Notes under the pieces: generated by a model
What the model was told of the DNA's origin: nothing
The model's database searches: none
Seen by the model: the letters and a program-made list of their open reading frames with translations, nothing else
From: CAVXJN01 sp963773585
GTDB taxonomy: Bacteria > Pseudomonadota > Gammaproteobacteria > JASBUN01
Assembly (NCBI GenBank): GCA_963773585.1
Contig: CAVZBR010000004.1
Span: 744,001-808,000, forward strand
Length of the DNA stretch: 64,000 nt
Reading direction: 5' to 3'
Shown here: one piece after another, positions 42,726-51,131 of the stretch
How positions within the stretch are numbered: position 1 is the stretch's first letter
How the letters are laid out: each line of letters opens with the position of its first letter
Translations under genes and position numbers: made by a program

Positions 42726-43415
42726 ATGGACACTAAAACCATTCGCAACATTTCTGTCCGCAAGCTGGCGCTGGTGGGCGCGGTGGCCGCATGTATGGCC
42801 GGTGTATCCGCGCAAGCAGCCGACAACCCGAGCAAGGAAGGCTATGTGCTGAGCAGCAACGGGTCCGTGGTGCAAAGCAATTTCGGCGAATGTGTGCACA
42901 CCAACTCGTGGAAGCCCGGTATGGCGATTCCTGGTTGCGACGGCTACGTCGAGAAGGTCGAGCCCGCTGCCGCCGGTCCGGAACCGATTCAGATGGCGGC
43001 CGTCACGCCGCCGAAACAGCCGACCCTGGAAAACGTCACCCTGAATGTCGAAACCTTGTTTGAGTTCGACAAGGCGACGCTGCGTCCGGAAGCCCGCGAA
43101 AAGCTCGACCAGATCGCGAACCGCCTGGGTAACTACCCGGTAGTGACCGACGTTCAGGTCCTTGGTTACACAGACCGCATCGGTACCGAAAAGTACAACG
43201 ACGGCCTTTCCCGTCGTCGCGCGCAAGCCGTTGCCGATTACCTGAGTTCGCGTGCCCAGGCCAGCCAGAGCAACATGCAGGTCGAAGGCAAGGGCGAGAA
43301 CAATCCCGTGGTCACCTGCGAGAATCAGGGTTCGCGGGACAAGCTGATCCAGTGCTTGCAGCCCAATCGTCGGGTTGAAGTCAACATTTCGGCCCGCGAG
43401 TATCAGTCGAAGTAA
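42726..43415 (+). CDS. OmpA-family envelope protein
   Basis: 229 residues. The signal peptide (KLALVGAVAACMAGVSAQA) is followed by a short Cys-containing region (SNFGECVHTNSWKPGMAIPGCDGY) and an OmpA C-terminal domain (about 105-225; TLFEFDKATLRPEAREKLDQI, GYTDRIGTEKYND, LSRRRAQAVADYL, PNRRVEVNI) that binds peptidoglycan. There is no beta-barrel domain. The predicted role is cell-wall attachment during stress. An AGGAG about 7 nt upstream sets the start. It is the first gene behind the sigma-54 promoter and is followed 9 bp later by the BON gene. Confidence 0.88.
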   Translation: MDTKTIRNISVRKLALVGAVAACMAGVSAQAADNPSKEGYVLSSNGSVVQSNFGECVHTNSWKPGMAIPGCDGYVEKVEPAAAGPEPIQMAAVTPPKQPTLENVTLNVETLFEFDKATLRPEAREKLDQIANRLGNYPVVTDVQVLGYTDRIGTEKYNDGLSRRRAQAVADYLSSRAQASQSNMQVEGKGENNPVVTCENQGSRDKLIQCLQPNRRVEVNISAREYQSK

Positions 43416-43424
43416 CGCACACAG

Positions 43425-44270
43425 ATGTTGAGCAGTTTGCGCCTGCGCGCAGCGGTATCGGCATGCGCCCTGGCCATGTGCCTGGGCGCATTGTCGTATC
43501 CTGTTTTGGCGGCCGATGACGCAGAGCGCCATTCCGATCTGTGGCTCAAAGCGTCGTTGGTGACCACCTATGCGCTCAACCAGCATCTCAATCCTTTTGA
43601 TATACATGTGGACGTCACGGATGGTGTGGCCACCATAAGCGGTGTGGTCGATAGCAGCGTCGACAAGGATCTCGCCGGCGAGTTGGCTAAGGGCGTCGAC
43701 GGCGTTCGTGATGTGGACAACCGACTGCAAGTCAATAGTGACAGCGGTAGTCGCGGACGCGGCGGCTTCATGGAACAGGTCAACGACGCGAACATCACCG
43801 CCAAGGTCAAGTCGCAGCTTTTGTGGAACGCCAACACGCAGGGAATGCGCATGGATGTAGACACGAAGGACGGTGTCGTGTCGCTGCGGGGTGTGGTGGC
43901 TTCGGCCGAGGAGGCGCAGCTCGCGGCACAGATCGCTCGCAACACCAGCGGTGTCAGGCAGGTGAACAATCGACTTGAGGTCAATCCCGAGCAGCAGCCG
44001 ATCGAGCGGCAGGCGGAGCAGACCGCGTCGAACCTGAAGGGCGATTTGAGTGACGCGTGGATTACGACAAAGGTTAAAACGTCATTGCTTTACAATCGCG
44101 GTGTCGATGCGGCGTCCATCGATGTGCGCACCGAAAACCATGTGGTCACGTTGAGCGGCGAAGTCCGCGGCAGCTATGAAGTCAAGCGCGCCGCACAGAT
44201 TGCCGGGGCCGTCGTCGGTGTGGAGCGCGTGCAAAACGACTTGCGTGTTACAAGCGATCAGCATAACTGA
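43425..44270 (+). CDS. Triple BON-domain periplasmic protein
   Basis: 281 residues. A signal peptide (AVSACALAMCLGALSYPVLA) precedes three BON domains (about 35-105, 115-190 and 205-280). Each shows the pattern of two helices and VDVTDGVATISGVVDS-like strands. BON domains, as in OsmY, bind phospholipid membranes and protect the envelope during osmotic stress. OsmY has two copies, so three is an expansion. It follows the OmpA-type gene closely and shares the predicted sigma-54 transcript. Confidence 0.88.
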   Translation: MLSSLRLRAAVSACALAMCLGALSYPVLAADDAERHSDLWLKASLVTTYALNQHLNPFDIHVDVTDGVATISGVVDSSVDKDLAGELAKGVDGVRDVDNRLQVNSDSGSRGRGGFMEQVNDANITAKVKSQLLWNANTQGMRMDVDTKDGVVSLRGVVASAEEAQLAAQIARNTSGVRQVNNRLEVNPEQQPIERQAEQTASNLKGDLSDAWITTKVKTSLLYNRGVDAASIDVRTENHVVTLSGEVRGSYEVKRAAQIAGAVVGVERVQNDLRVTSDQHN

Positions 44271-44296
44271 TTCGCTGAACAAGGAACCTCATTGGC

Positions 44297-44428
44297 GTGG
44301 AAATCATTTTCATACAGCCGATCGTGGCGCTCATCGCGGGGATATTGATCCTGATTTTTCCCCGTTTGCTGAGCTATATCGTCGCAGCCTACCTGATCGT
44401 TACGGGCATTGTTGGGTTGCTCGGCTAA
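44297..44428 (+). CDS. DUF3096 small membrane protein
   Basis: 43 residues starting with GTG, with AAGGAA 10 nt upstream. The sequence FIQPIVALIAGILILIFPR and YIVAAYLIVTGIVGLLG gives two transmembrane helices and matches the DUF3096 family. It is too short for standard gene length cut-offs. The function is unknown; it is one of the stress module genes downstream of the sigma-54 promoter, 26 bp after the BON gene stop. Confidence 0.8.
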   Translation: MEIIFIQPIVALIAGILILIFPRLLSYIVAAYLIVTGIVGLLG

Positions 44429-44487
44429 GTTTGGCGAGCCCGAGCAGCTGCGGCATGGTAAACAAAAGCAACTAGGAGAAAACTCTC

Positions 44488-44679
44488 ATGTGGAAAACTG
44501 CTGTATTCGCATTGCTGTTGTCCTTCGGCGCGGCGGGCGCACTCACGGCTTGCGACACCAACGACGGACCTGCAGAACAGGCCGGCGAGAAAGTTGACAA
44601 CGCCGTGGAGCACGCCGGCGATAAGATGGAACAAGCAGGCGACAAGGTCGAAGACAAGGCTGACGAAGCCAAGCACTAA
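44488..44679 (+). CDS. Small entericidin-like lipoprotein
   Basis: 63 residues. The signal peptide ends in the lipobox LTAC (Cys22). The mature part is a highly charged, repetitive helix (EQAGEKVDNAVEHAGDKMEQ, then further AGDK-type repeats). Such small lipoproteins (entericidin-like or DUF-type) are common in envelope-stress regulons. An AGGAG sits about 10 nt before the ATG. It is the last gene of the likely sigma-54-controlled module. Confidence 0.75.
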   Translation: MWKTAVFALLLSFGAAGALTACDTNDGPAEQAGEKVDNAVEHAGDKMEQAGDKVEDKADEAKH

Positions 44680-44738
44680 GCCTGAGTGCGTCCGCGATTT
44701 GCCGAGAGGTGGTCGCGGACGCATGGGTGCTTGCGAAC

Positions 44739-45944
44739 TCAGATTTCGAATCGTATCAGCGGCACGTGCATTTCCTCGGTGCTGACGCCCCCATGCACGC
44801 CCACCTGCACCACTTTCTGCTCTCCCGGCAAACGGTCGCGGATCACCCATCGATCACGCATCAGGATCAGGTAATCGCCTACGCGCTGGTGGATCTCGCT
44901 GTGCGCGCTGCCTGTTCCCAGCAGCCCTGAAGCGAGCAATTCCGATCGGTTCACCAGCACGCATTGGTCGGCCAGTTCATCTCTCACAAAACGTTCGAAG
45001 CGCCGAGCGGCGTCGGTGTGCACATAACAAAACGCAGCACGCGGTTCGCCGCACAGCGGCAGCGACAGGCATTGGGACAGTTCCGGGTGTTGTTCGATTT
45101 CCAGCGTGAATTCGGGAGCCGTGTCGATATGGCCGTGATCGGCGCACATCAATATCAGCGTGTTGCCGTCTGCCGCCGTATCCAGGAACCGATCCAGTTC
45201 GGCGCCCAGGTCGGCGAAATGGAAGACTGCTGCGTCGCTTCGGGTGCCGTGACGATGGCATAGGCTATCGAGTTCCGGCCAGTAGGCATACACGTAGCGT
45301 CGCGATGCTGGCATCTGCAGGGCATCGTGTATGGCAGCGAAATAGCCTTTCAGGTCCCGATATGGAAACCGCCGCGCGCCTGCCGTGGTCGCACGACTGT
45401 AATCGGAGTCCGCGATGTAATGGGGTGTGACAGCCGCGCACGTCGCTTCCATGCGCTCGAATACACTGGGCCAATGGAATATCTGCAGCGGATCGATGCC
45501 GGCGGCGCTAAAAGCGGGGCCGCCCAGCCGCGGTCGAAAAGGCAATACCGTGGCGACGCTGCCCAATTCCCGCAGAAATGTGTACCACCCGGTCAGACCA
45601 TGCTCGTACGGACTCATACCGGTGAGATAGCTGGTGATCGCGCTGGCGGTGGTGCTTGGGAATACCGAAGTCAGCCGGGCATGTAAACCGTCGGCGATCA
45701 CGTTCGGTTGCTGGCGCTGCAGGAACTCGAAGCCCAGCCCGTCGACCAGCAACAGCACCACATTGCGGTAGCGCGAGATCTCAGCGCCAGTGAGCGCCGC
45801 GCACTCCGGGTGCAGCGCGCTACCGCCCAGGCCGACCGCCAAACTGCTGACCAGGTTGACAATACCGCTGCCGCAATAGTCCGGTGCGGCGGGGATTTCC
45901 GCGAGCCAATCGCCGGCCGGCTTGGATGGTTCTGAGTCGCCCAT
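44739..45944 (-). CDS. Alkaline phosphatase superfamily / nucleotide pyrophosphatase-like protein
   Basis: 401 residues. The N-terminal NVVLLLVDGLGFEFL provides the first metal Asp. The nucleophile region SVFPSTTASAITSYLTGMSPYEHGLTGWYTF has a Thr as in phosphodiesterases/nucleotide pyrophosphatases. A later ILMCADHGHIDT gives the second metal-binding Asp-His, and VGVHGGVSTEEMHVPLI the last His. It has no signal peptide, so it is likely cytoplasmic. The substrate, a phosphodiester or sugar phosphate, is unknown. It is convergent with the lipoprotein gene. Confidence 0.85.
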   Translation of the reverse strand: MGDSEPSKPAGDWLAEIPAAPDYCGSGIVNLVSSLAVGLGGSALHPECAALTGAEISRYRNVVLLLVDGLGFEFLQRQQPNVIADGLHARLTSVFPSTTASAITSYLTGMSPYEHGLTGWYTFLRELGSVATVLPFRPRLGGPAFSAAGIDPLQIFHWPSVFERMEATCAAVTPHYIADSDYSRATTAGARRFPYRDLKGYFAAIHDALQMPASRRYVYAYWPELDSLCHRHGTRSDAAVFHFADLGAELDRFLDTAADGNTLILMCADHGHIDTAPEFTLEIEQHPELSQCLSLPLCGEPRAAFCYVHTDAARRFERFVRDELADQCVLVNRSELLASGLLGTGSAHSEIHQRVGDYLILMRDRWVIRDRLPGEQKVVQVGVHGGVSTEEMHVPLIRFEI

Positions 45945-46030
45945 GTGTCCGAGCCTAAGAGTTTCCGGCGCCTGATGCTAAGGGTGCTTGCCGTCGCCGC
46001 GCGAACGGACCCTGTCCGGTCGGCTTCGAA

Positions 46031-46738
46031 TCAGTGTGGCTCGGCGCGCGCGACGCACCAGACATCCACCTGCCGGGCGCCACCGGCGCGCAACGTTCGG
46101 GCCAGGGCCTGGACCGTGCTGGCGGTGGTCATAACGTCATCGACGATGGCCACATGGGGACCTGGCGCAGCGCCCTGCAAGCGGAACGCACCCCGCACGT
46201 TGGCGCTTCTCTCGCGGCGGTTCAGCAAGCTTTGGCTGTCGGTGGCACGGATGCGCGCGCAACACCGGGACGCCAGCGGAATATCGAACAGCCGCGCGGC
46301 GGGGCGAGCCAGTTCGATGGCCTGGTTGAAGCCTCGCTGCCGTTGGCGATCAGGGTGCAACGGCACGGGAACCAAAGCGTCCGGCGGCGCCAGATTCCGG
46401 TTCAGGACCGCGCGCGCCAACAAATTGCCCAACAAGCGGGCAAACTGCAGCTGCTGGTTGAATTTCAAACCACAAATGAGTGCATCCACCGGACGCTGAT
46501 AGTGGAGTGCGGCCACGGTGTGTTGAAATGCGGGCGGCCGCCGCAGACACGCGCCGCAAACCCGCCCATCGGTGGTCGCCAAAGGCCGCGCGCAACGGGC
46601 GCAGGCCCGGCGCAGCCAGGGCAATTCGCGCTCACAGTCGGGGCAGAGGTCGTGCTGCCCCTGGACGCTGCCGCCACACAGTACACAGCTGGCTGAGAAT
46701 AGCAGCGCCTGTACAATCCTTGTACAATTGTTCACCAT
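46031..46738 (-). CDS. ComF family protein (phosphoribosyltransferase-like)
   Basis: 235 residues. N-terminal zinc-ribbon cysteines (CVLCGG, CPDCERELPWLRRACARCARPL, CGACLRRPP) are followed by a phosphoribosyltransferase-type domain with the PRPP motif VAIVDDVMTTASTV near 190. ComF/GntX proteins take part in DNA uptake or use of DNA as a nutrient; the precise role is unresolved. The ATG at 46738 lies inside the BirA-type operator of the divergent biotin operon, so a slightly later start is possible. Confidence 0.85.
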   Translation of the reverse strand: MVNNCTRIVQALLFSASCVLCGGSVQGQHDLCPDCERELPWLRRACARCARPLATTDGRVCGACLRRPPAFQHTVAALHYQRPVDALICGLKFNQQLQFARLLGNLLARAVLNRNLAPPDALVPVPLHPDRQRQRGFNQAIELARPAARLFDIPLASRCCARIRATDSQSLLNRRERSANVRGAFRLQGAAPGPHVAIVDDVMTTASTVQALARTLRAGGARQVDVWCVARAEPH

Positions 46739-46760
46739 CGATATCCTTATCGGTTGACAG
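46728..46760. promoter_or_regulatory. BirA operator of the biotin operon
   Basis: TTGTTCACC (46728-46736) and GGTTGACAG (46752-46760) form an inverted repeat with a 15-bp spacer. The proteobacterial BirA box is TTGTTAACC or TTGTAAACC, a spacer of 14-16 bp and the reverse complement. The right half contains the -35 box of the biotin promoter, so BirA with bound biotinyl-AMP would block RNA polymerase. It lies about 80 bp upstream of the first operon gene. Confidence 0.62.
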
Positions 46761-46781
46761 CCTGCGGCGACCCGCTACCAT
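46754..46781 (+). promoter_or_regulatory. Sigma-70 promoter of the biotin operon
   Basis: A perfect -35 TTGACA (46754-46759), 16-bp spacer and -10 TACCAT (46776-46781) are read on the plus strand. Transcription would start at about 46788, 50 nt upstream of the first start codon. The -35 box lies within the BirA operator. Confidence 0.55.
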
Positions 46782-46837
46782 GACGCGGTTTCCCGGATGC
46801 CGCCGAACCCAGTACAGCCTAACGAGGGCCTGTTCCC

Positions 46838-47242
46838 ATGACCGAAGCCACTGTCCCGGCCGCCACTACCCATATCACCGGGCGGTCGGCCCGTCTCGCC
46901 GCGTCCCTGTTCAATTACGGCTGCATTGCGGCCATTCTGCTGCCGGTGCCCCTCGGACTGTTGTGGCTGGGCGGATCCATGGTGGTGTACGCCATGAACC
47001 GGCATCATCCCAATCCCAAAGTGGGCGATTATACCCAACGCATGGCCTATGTGTTCTACGGCGTTGCCGGGTTGTTCGTGGCGGTGGCCATTTTCTTTTC
47101 GGGCACTTCCTGGGTGCCCTACGCCGTGGCCTGGGCCATCGGCGCCTTGGCGGTGATCCCGTTTTCGCTGCTCGAGCTGTGGCGAATCCGCCGGGAGTCC
47201 TGGGAAGACCTGTATCTCGAAAGCCAGCCGGAGCAAATCTGA
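46838..47242 (+). CDS. Uncharacterised membrane protein, first gene of the biotin operon
   Basis: 134 residues with three hydrophobic helices (CIAAILLPVPLGLLWLGGSMVVYAM, MAYVFYGVAGLFVAVAIFF, VAWAIGALAVIPFSLLELW). A cytoplasmic C-terminus is rich in Arg and Glu. The family is not recognised. It lies behind the BirA operator and its TGA overlaps the bioB ATG, so it is the first gene of the biotin operon. It could be a transporter component or merely carried along; the sequence does not decide. Confidence 0.75.
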   Translation: MTEATVPAATTHITGRSARLAASLFNYGCIAAILLPVPLGLLWLGGSMVVYAMNRHHPNPKVGDYTQRMAYVFYGVAGLFVAVAIFFSGTSWVPYAVAWAIGALAVIPFSLLELWRIRRESWEDLYLESQPEQI

Positions 47243-48216
47243 TGACCGCAGCCGCGCAGACCGCCCTCGCCGAACTACGTCACGACTGGAGCCGCGGCGA
47301 AGTGGAGGCGCTGTTCGCGCAGCCGCTCAATGACTTGCTCTTCCAGGCGCAGAGCCGCCTGCGCCGCTACTTCGATCCCAACGAGGTCCAGATCAGTACG
47401 TTGCTCAGTATCAAGACCGGAGGGTGCCCCGAAGACTGCAGCTATTGTTCCCAGAGCGGCCACCACCGCGGCGTGGAGCTGGACCGGGAGGCATTGCTGT
47501 CGCTCGACGACGTGATGGCCGCGGCACAAACGGCCAAGTCCCACGGCGCCACCCGGTTTTGCATGGGCGCCGCCTGGCGCAGTCCCCGCGCCCGGGACAT
47601 GGATGCGGTGCTGGAAATGGTGCGCGAGGTCAAAGCCCTGGGCATGGAGACCTGCATGACCCTGGGGATGCTCGAGCCCCAGCAGGCCGATGCGCTGCAG
47701 GCGGCGGGACTCGATTACTACAATCACAACCTCGACACGTCGCCGGAATATTACGGCGAAGTCATCACCACTCGTACCTATCAGGATCGGCTCGATACAT
47801 TGCAGCACGTGCGCAACGCAGGCATGCGCGTATGTTGCGGCGGTATCGTCGGCATGGGCGAGGATCGACGCGACCGCGCCGCTCTATTGCAGCAGCTCGC
47901 CAATCTGGCCGAACATCCCGAAAGCGTACCCATCAATCTTCTGGTGCGCGTGGAAGGCACGCCCCTGGCGCACGTGGAGGATCTCGACCCCCTGGAATTC
48001 GTGCGCACAATCGCAGTGGCGCGCATTCTGATGCCGGCATCCCGGGTACGGCTCTCTGCGGGTCGCACCGAAATGAGTGATGAATTGCAGGCGCTGTGCT
48101 TCTTCGCCGGTGCCAATTCCATTTTCTACGGCGAGCGCCTGCTGACCACCGGCAATCCCGGTGCCGACCACGATCGGCAGTTGTTCGAGCGGCTCGGTAT
48201 TCGACCCTCCCATTGA
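47242..48216 (+). CDS. bioB: Biotin synthase
   Basis: 324 residues. The radical SAM motif CPEDCSYC (Cys62, Cys66, Cys69) holds the 4Fe-4S cluster. Further signatures are YYNHNLDTSPEYY, the GIVGMGED segment, and NLLVRVEGTPLA with the region that supports the 2Fe-2S sulfur donor. BioB inserts sulfur into dethiobiotin to make biotin, the last step of the pathway. The ATG at 47242 overlaps the stop of the preceding membrane gene by one base. Confidence 0.96.
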   Translation: MTAAAQTALAELRHDWSRGEVEALFAQPLNDLLFQAQSRLRRYFDPNEVQISTLLSIKTGGCPEDCSYCSQSGHHRGVELDREALLSLDDVMAAAQTAKSHGATRFCMGAAWRSPRARDMDAVLEMVREVKALGMETCMTLGMLEPQQADALQAAGLDYYNHNLDTSPEYYGEVITTRTYQDRLDTLQHVRNAGMRVCCGGIVGMGEDRRDRAALLQQLANLAEHPESVPINLLVRVEGTPLAHVEDLDPLEFVRTIAVARILMPASRVRLSAGRTEMSDELQALCFFAGANSIFYGERLLTTGNPGADHDRQLFERLGIRPSH

Positions 48217-48241
48217 TCGGCGCGTCGGGCGGCACGCGGCC

Positions 48242-49399
48242 ATGAAAGACCTCGAGCGAGCGCTCTGCGAACGCCGCGCCGCGGGTTTGTACCGCAACCG
48301 GCGGGTGATCGACAGTCCACAGGGTCCGGTGGTGCAGCACGGCGGCCGCGAGTTGCTGTCGTTCTGCAGCAATGACTACCTCGGCCTCGCCGCCGACCCG
48401 CGGCTGGTTTCCGCGTTGCAGGACGGGGCCGCGCGCTGGGGAGTCGGCAGTGCAGCGGCGCAGCTCATCAGCGGTTATACCGCGGCCCATCGGGCCCTCG
48501 AAGAGGAGCTCGCCGACTTTCTCGAGCGGCCTCGCGCGTTGCTCTTTTCCACCGGCTACATGGCCAATCTCGGTGTGGTATCCGCCTTGGTCGGACGTGG
48601 CGACCAAGTGTTGGAAGATCGACTCAACCACGCATCATTACTGGACGCCGGGCTGGCCAGCGGCGCGCGCTTCGCCCGTTTTCGCCATGGAGACACGACG
48701 GATCTGGAGCAGCGCATCGACACCGCGTCCGGCGAACGGCTGATCGCCACCGATGCAGTGTTCAGTATGGACGGCGACATTGCGCCGCTGTCGGCGCTGG
48801 CGCAAACCGCCCGTAACCACGACGCCTGGCTGATGGTGGACGATGCCCACGGCTTTGGCGTGCTGGGACGGGAAGGGCGCGGCGCCGCCAGCGAATGGGA
48901 TCTGTCGGTAGAAGATGCACCGATCATGATGGCGACCTTTGGCAAAGCCGTCGGTACGTTCGGAGCCTTCGTTGCCGGCAGCGAAGCGCTGATCGAGACT
49001 TTGATCCAGCAGGCGCGTACCTATGTCTATACCACGGCGCCGCCCGCCGCCATCGCCGAAGCGACTCGGGTGGCCTTGCGCATCGTCCGCGACGAGTCCT
49101 GGCGCCGGGAACGGCTGCAGAAGTTGATCGCGCGGTTCCGCGCCGGCGCACAGCAGCTCGGTTTGCCGATACTGGCATCGAACAGCGCCATCCAGCCGCT
49201 GCTGATCGGCGACAGCGCCGCTGCCCTGACGTTGGCGCATGACCTTGAACAAGCGGGACTGCTGGTGGTCGCGATCCGTCCGCCGACTGTGCCTGCGGGC
49301 GGCGCGCGACTGCGCATCACCTTGAGCGCAGCCCACCAGGATGCCCATGTCGATCGATTGCTGGACGCCCTCGCTGCCGCGCGCGCAATCGAACGATGA
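48242..49399 (+). CDS. bioF: 8-amino-7-oxononanoate synthase
   Basis: 385 residues, PLP-dependent alpha-oxoamine synthase. Key segments are FCSNDYLGLAADPR near the N-terminus, the VDDAHGFGVLG motif with cofactor-binding Asp and His, and the Schiff-base Lys235 in MMATFGKAVGTFG. It condenses pimeloyl-ACP (or CoA) with alanine. An in-frame frame opens further upstream inside bioB, but the ATG at 48242 begins the expected sequence. Its stop overlaps bioH by four bases. Confidence 0.95.
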   Translation: MKDLERALCERRAAGLYRNRRVIDSPQGPVVQHGGRELLSFCSNDYLGLAADPRLVSALQDGAARWGVGSAAAQLISGYTAAHRALEEELADFLERPRALLFSTGYMANLGVVSALVGRGDQVLEDRLNHASLLDAGLASGARFARFRHGDTTDLEQRIDTASGERLIATDAVFSMDGDIAPLSALAQTARNHDAWLMVDDAHGFGVLGREGRGAASEWDLSVEDAPIMMATFGKAVGTFGAFVAGSEALIETLIQQARTYVYTTAPPAAIAEATRVALRIVRDESWRRERLQKLIARFRAGAQQLGLPILASNSAIQPLLIGDSAAALTLAHDLEQAGLLVVAIRPPTVPAGGARLRITLSAAHQDAHVDRLLDALAAARAIER

Positions 49400-50202
49400 G
49401 CGCGTGTAAGCTGCATGTGGAATGCCACGGCGCCGGTCCGGAGCTGGTATTGGTGCACGGCTGGGGCATACATGGTGGGGTCTTGCGCGACTTGCAAAGC
49501 GTGCTGAGCTCCACCTGGCGGGTATGTATCGTCGATCTGCCGGGGCACGGGCTCAGCGCCGATTGCGGACGCTTCGGGGTTGCGGATCTGGCGCGCCACC
49601 TCGGCGATGCGCTACCCGGACCGCGGGTCTGGGTCGGATGGTCTCTGGGCGCTTTGGCCTGCCTGCAATTGGCCCTGACGCGGCCAGGACAAGTGCGGGC
49701 GCTGGGCCTGCTGGCCGCGACGCCCCGTTTCGCCGCCGCGGCCGATTGGCCCCACGGCATGCGGGCGCATGTGCTGGATGCCTTTGCCGGTGAGCTGGAG
49801 CGCGATTTGGAAGGTACTTTGATGCGGTTTCTCAGTCTGCAAGTGCAAGGGGCGGCACAGCCGCAGTCGACGTTGAAAACCCTGCGTCGGCAGTGGGCCG
49901 AGCGACCTGCGGCCCGTCCGGCAGCGCTGCGTGCCGGCCTGGACATCCTGGTTGGCACCGACCTGCGCGGGCGGTTGGCGGAAATCCATTGTCCGGCGGT
50001 CGTGATCGCCGGCAGCCGGGATCGCGTGGTGGCGCCCCAGGCCAGCGCCTTCCTTGCCGAGCAGCTTGCAGACGCGCGGCTCCATATCATCGACGCTGCA
50101 GGCCACGCGCCGTTCGTCGCCCATGCCGAGCGGGTAGGCCGCTGTCTGAACGCCTTGGCGCGGGACCTTGCTGCACCAACGAACGACGAGGTCAACGAAT
50201 GA
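49396..50202 (+). CDS. bioH: Pimeloyl-ACP methyl ester esterase
   Basis: 268 residues of alpha/beta hydrolase fold. The nucleophile elbow GWSLG places Ser83 at the usual BioH position (Ser82 in E. coli); the acid and base are probably in AGSRDRVVAPQ and the late GHAPFVAHAE segment. BioH removes the methyl group from pimeloyl-ACP methyl ester to end chain assembly. It overlaps bioF and bioC by four bases each, so the block is translationally coupled. Confidence 0.93.
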   Translation: MSACKLHVECHGAGPELVLVHGWGIHGGVLRDLQSVLSSTWRVCIVDLPGHGLSADCGRFGVADLARHLGDALPGPRVWVGWSLGALACLQLALTRPGQVRALGLLAATPRFAAAADWPHGMRAHVLDAFAGELERDLEGTLMRFLSLQVQGAAQPQSTLKTLRRQWAERPAARPAALRAGLDILVGTDLRGRLAEIHCPAVVIAGSRDRVVAPQASAFLAEQLADARLHIIDAAGHAPFVAHAERVGRCLNALARDLAAPTNDEVNE

Positions 50203-51092
50203 CGCTGCAGCCCGATGCACGCCATCGTCTGGACAAGCGCTTCGTGCGACGCGCGTTCGAGCGCGCCGCGTCCACCTACGATACCTGGGGCGTATTGCAG
50301 GCCGAGATACGGCAGCGTTTGCTGGAGCGGCTGGACTACATGCGCCTGGAGCCGGCCCGCATACTCGATGTCGGTAGCGGGACCGGTCATGCGGCCGCAG
50401 GTTTGGCGCGCCGCTATCGTGGCACGCAGATCGTAAATCTGGACCTTTCCGAGTCGATGTTGGGTCTGGCCCGTCGCAGACTGCCCCGGTTTCGTCCCTG
50501 GCAGACGCCGCAGCGATTTGTTGCAGCCGATGCCGAGCGCCTGCCCCTGGTGCCGCGCTGCTGCGATTTAGTGTTTTCCAACCTGGCGTTGCAGTGGTGC
50601 AATGATCTGGCCGCTGCACTGGTTGAGTTCGGGCGCGTATTGCGCCCCGGCGGTCTGGTGCTGTTCAGCACTTTCGGTCCCGATACCCTGGCCGAGCTGC
50701 GCCAATGCTGGGCGGAAGTGGATGCGAATGTACACGTGAGCCGTTTTGCCGATATGCACGACATCGGCGATGCCTTGCTGCAGGCCGGGTTCGCCGGGCC
50801 GGTGGTGGATGCGGAACGCCTGACCCTCACCTACGATAATCTCGAGGCGCTGTTGCGGGACCTGAAAGGAATCGGGGCCGTCAATGCCACCGCCGGACGC
50901 AATCGGGGGTTGACCGGCAAGGCCCGCATTGCGGCTTTGGGCGAAGCCTACGAAGCTCTGCGGATCGAAGGTCGGCTGCCCGCGACCTATGAAGTGGTTT
51001 ATGGTCACGCCTGGGCGCCGCAGGCGCCTACGCGCACCGAAGGTCGCGCCGAAGTGGCGCCACCGGTGCTCCGATCCGAGCGCAGGCGCTGA
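50199..51092 (+). CDS. bioC: Malonyl-ACP O-methyltransferase
   Basis: 297 residues. The SAM-binding motif LDVGSGTGHAA lies at about 56-66, with NLDLSESML and FSNLALQWCNDL as later methyltransferase motifs. BioC methylates malonyl-ACP so that fatty acid enzymes accept it as primer for pimelate synthesis. The last 30 residues (TRTEGRAEVAPPVLRSERRR in part) extend past the usual end and look disordered. It overlaps the bioH stop by four bases. Confidence 0.94.
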   Translation: MTLQPDARHRLDKRFVRRAFERAASTYDTWGVLQAEIRQRLLERLDYMRLEPARILDVGSGTGHAAAGLARRYRGTQIVNLDLSESMLGLARRRLPRFRPWQTPQRFVAADAERLPLVPRCCDLVFSNLALQWCNDLAAALVEFGRVLRPGGLVLFSTFGPDTLAELRQCWAEVDANVHVSRFADMHDIGDALLQAGFAGPVVDAERLTLTYDNLEALLRDLKGIGAVNATAGRNRGLTGKARIAALGEAYEALRIEGRLPATYEVVYGHAWAPQAPTRTEGRAEVAPPVLRSERRR

Positions 51093-51131
51093 ATCGCGCC
51101 GTTTTCGCCCCACCACCAAAGCGAGCCCCCA

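Noticed and set aside
46712..46727. Direct repeat of TTGTACA-type sequence at the 5' end of comF
   Set aside because: It falls inside the comF reading frame and lacks the symmetry of a known operator; the adjacent BirA-type site explains the region better.
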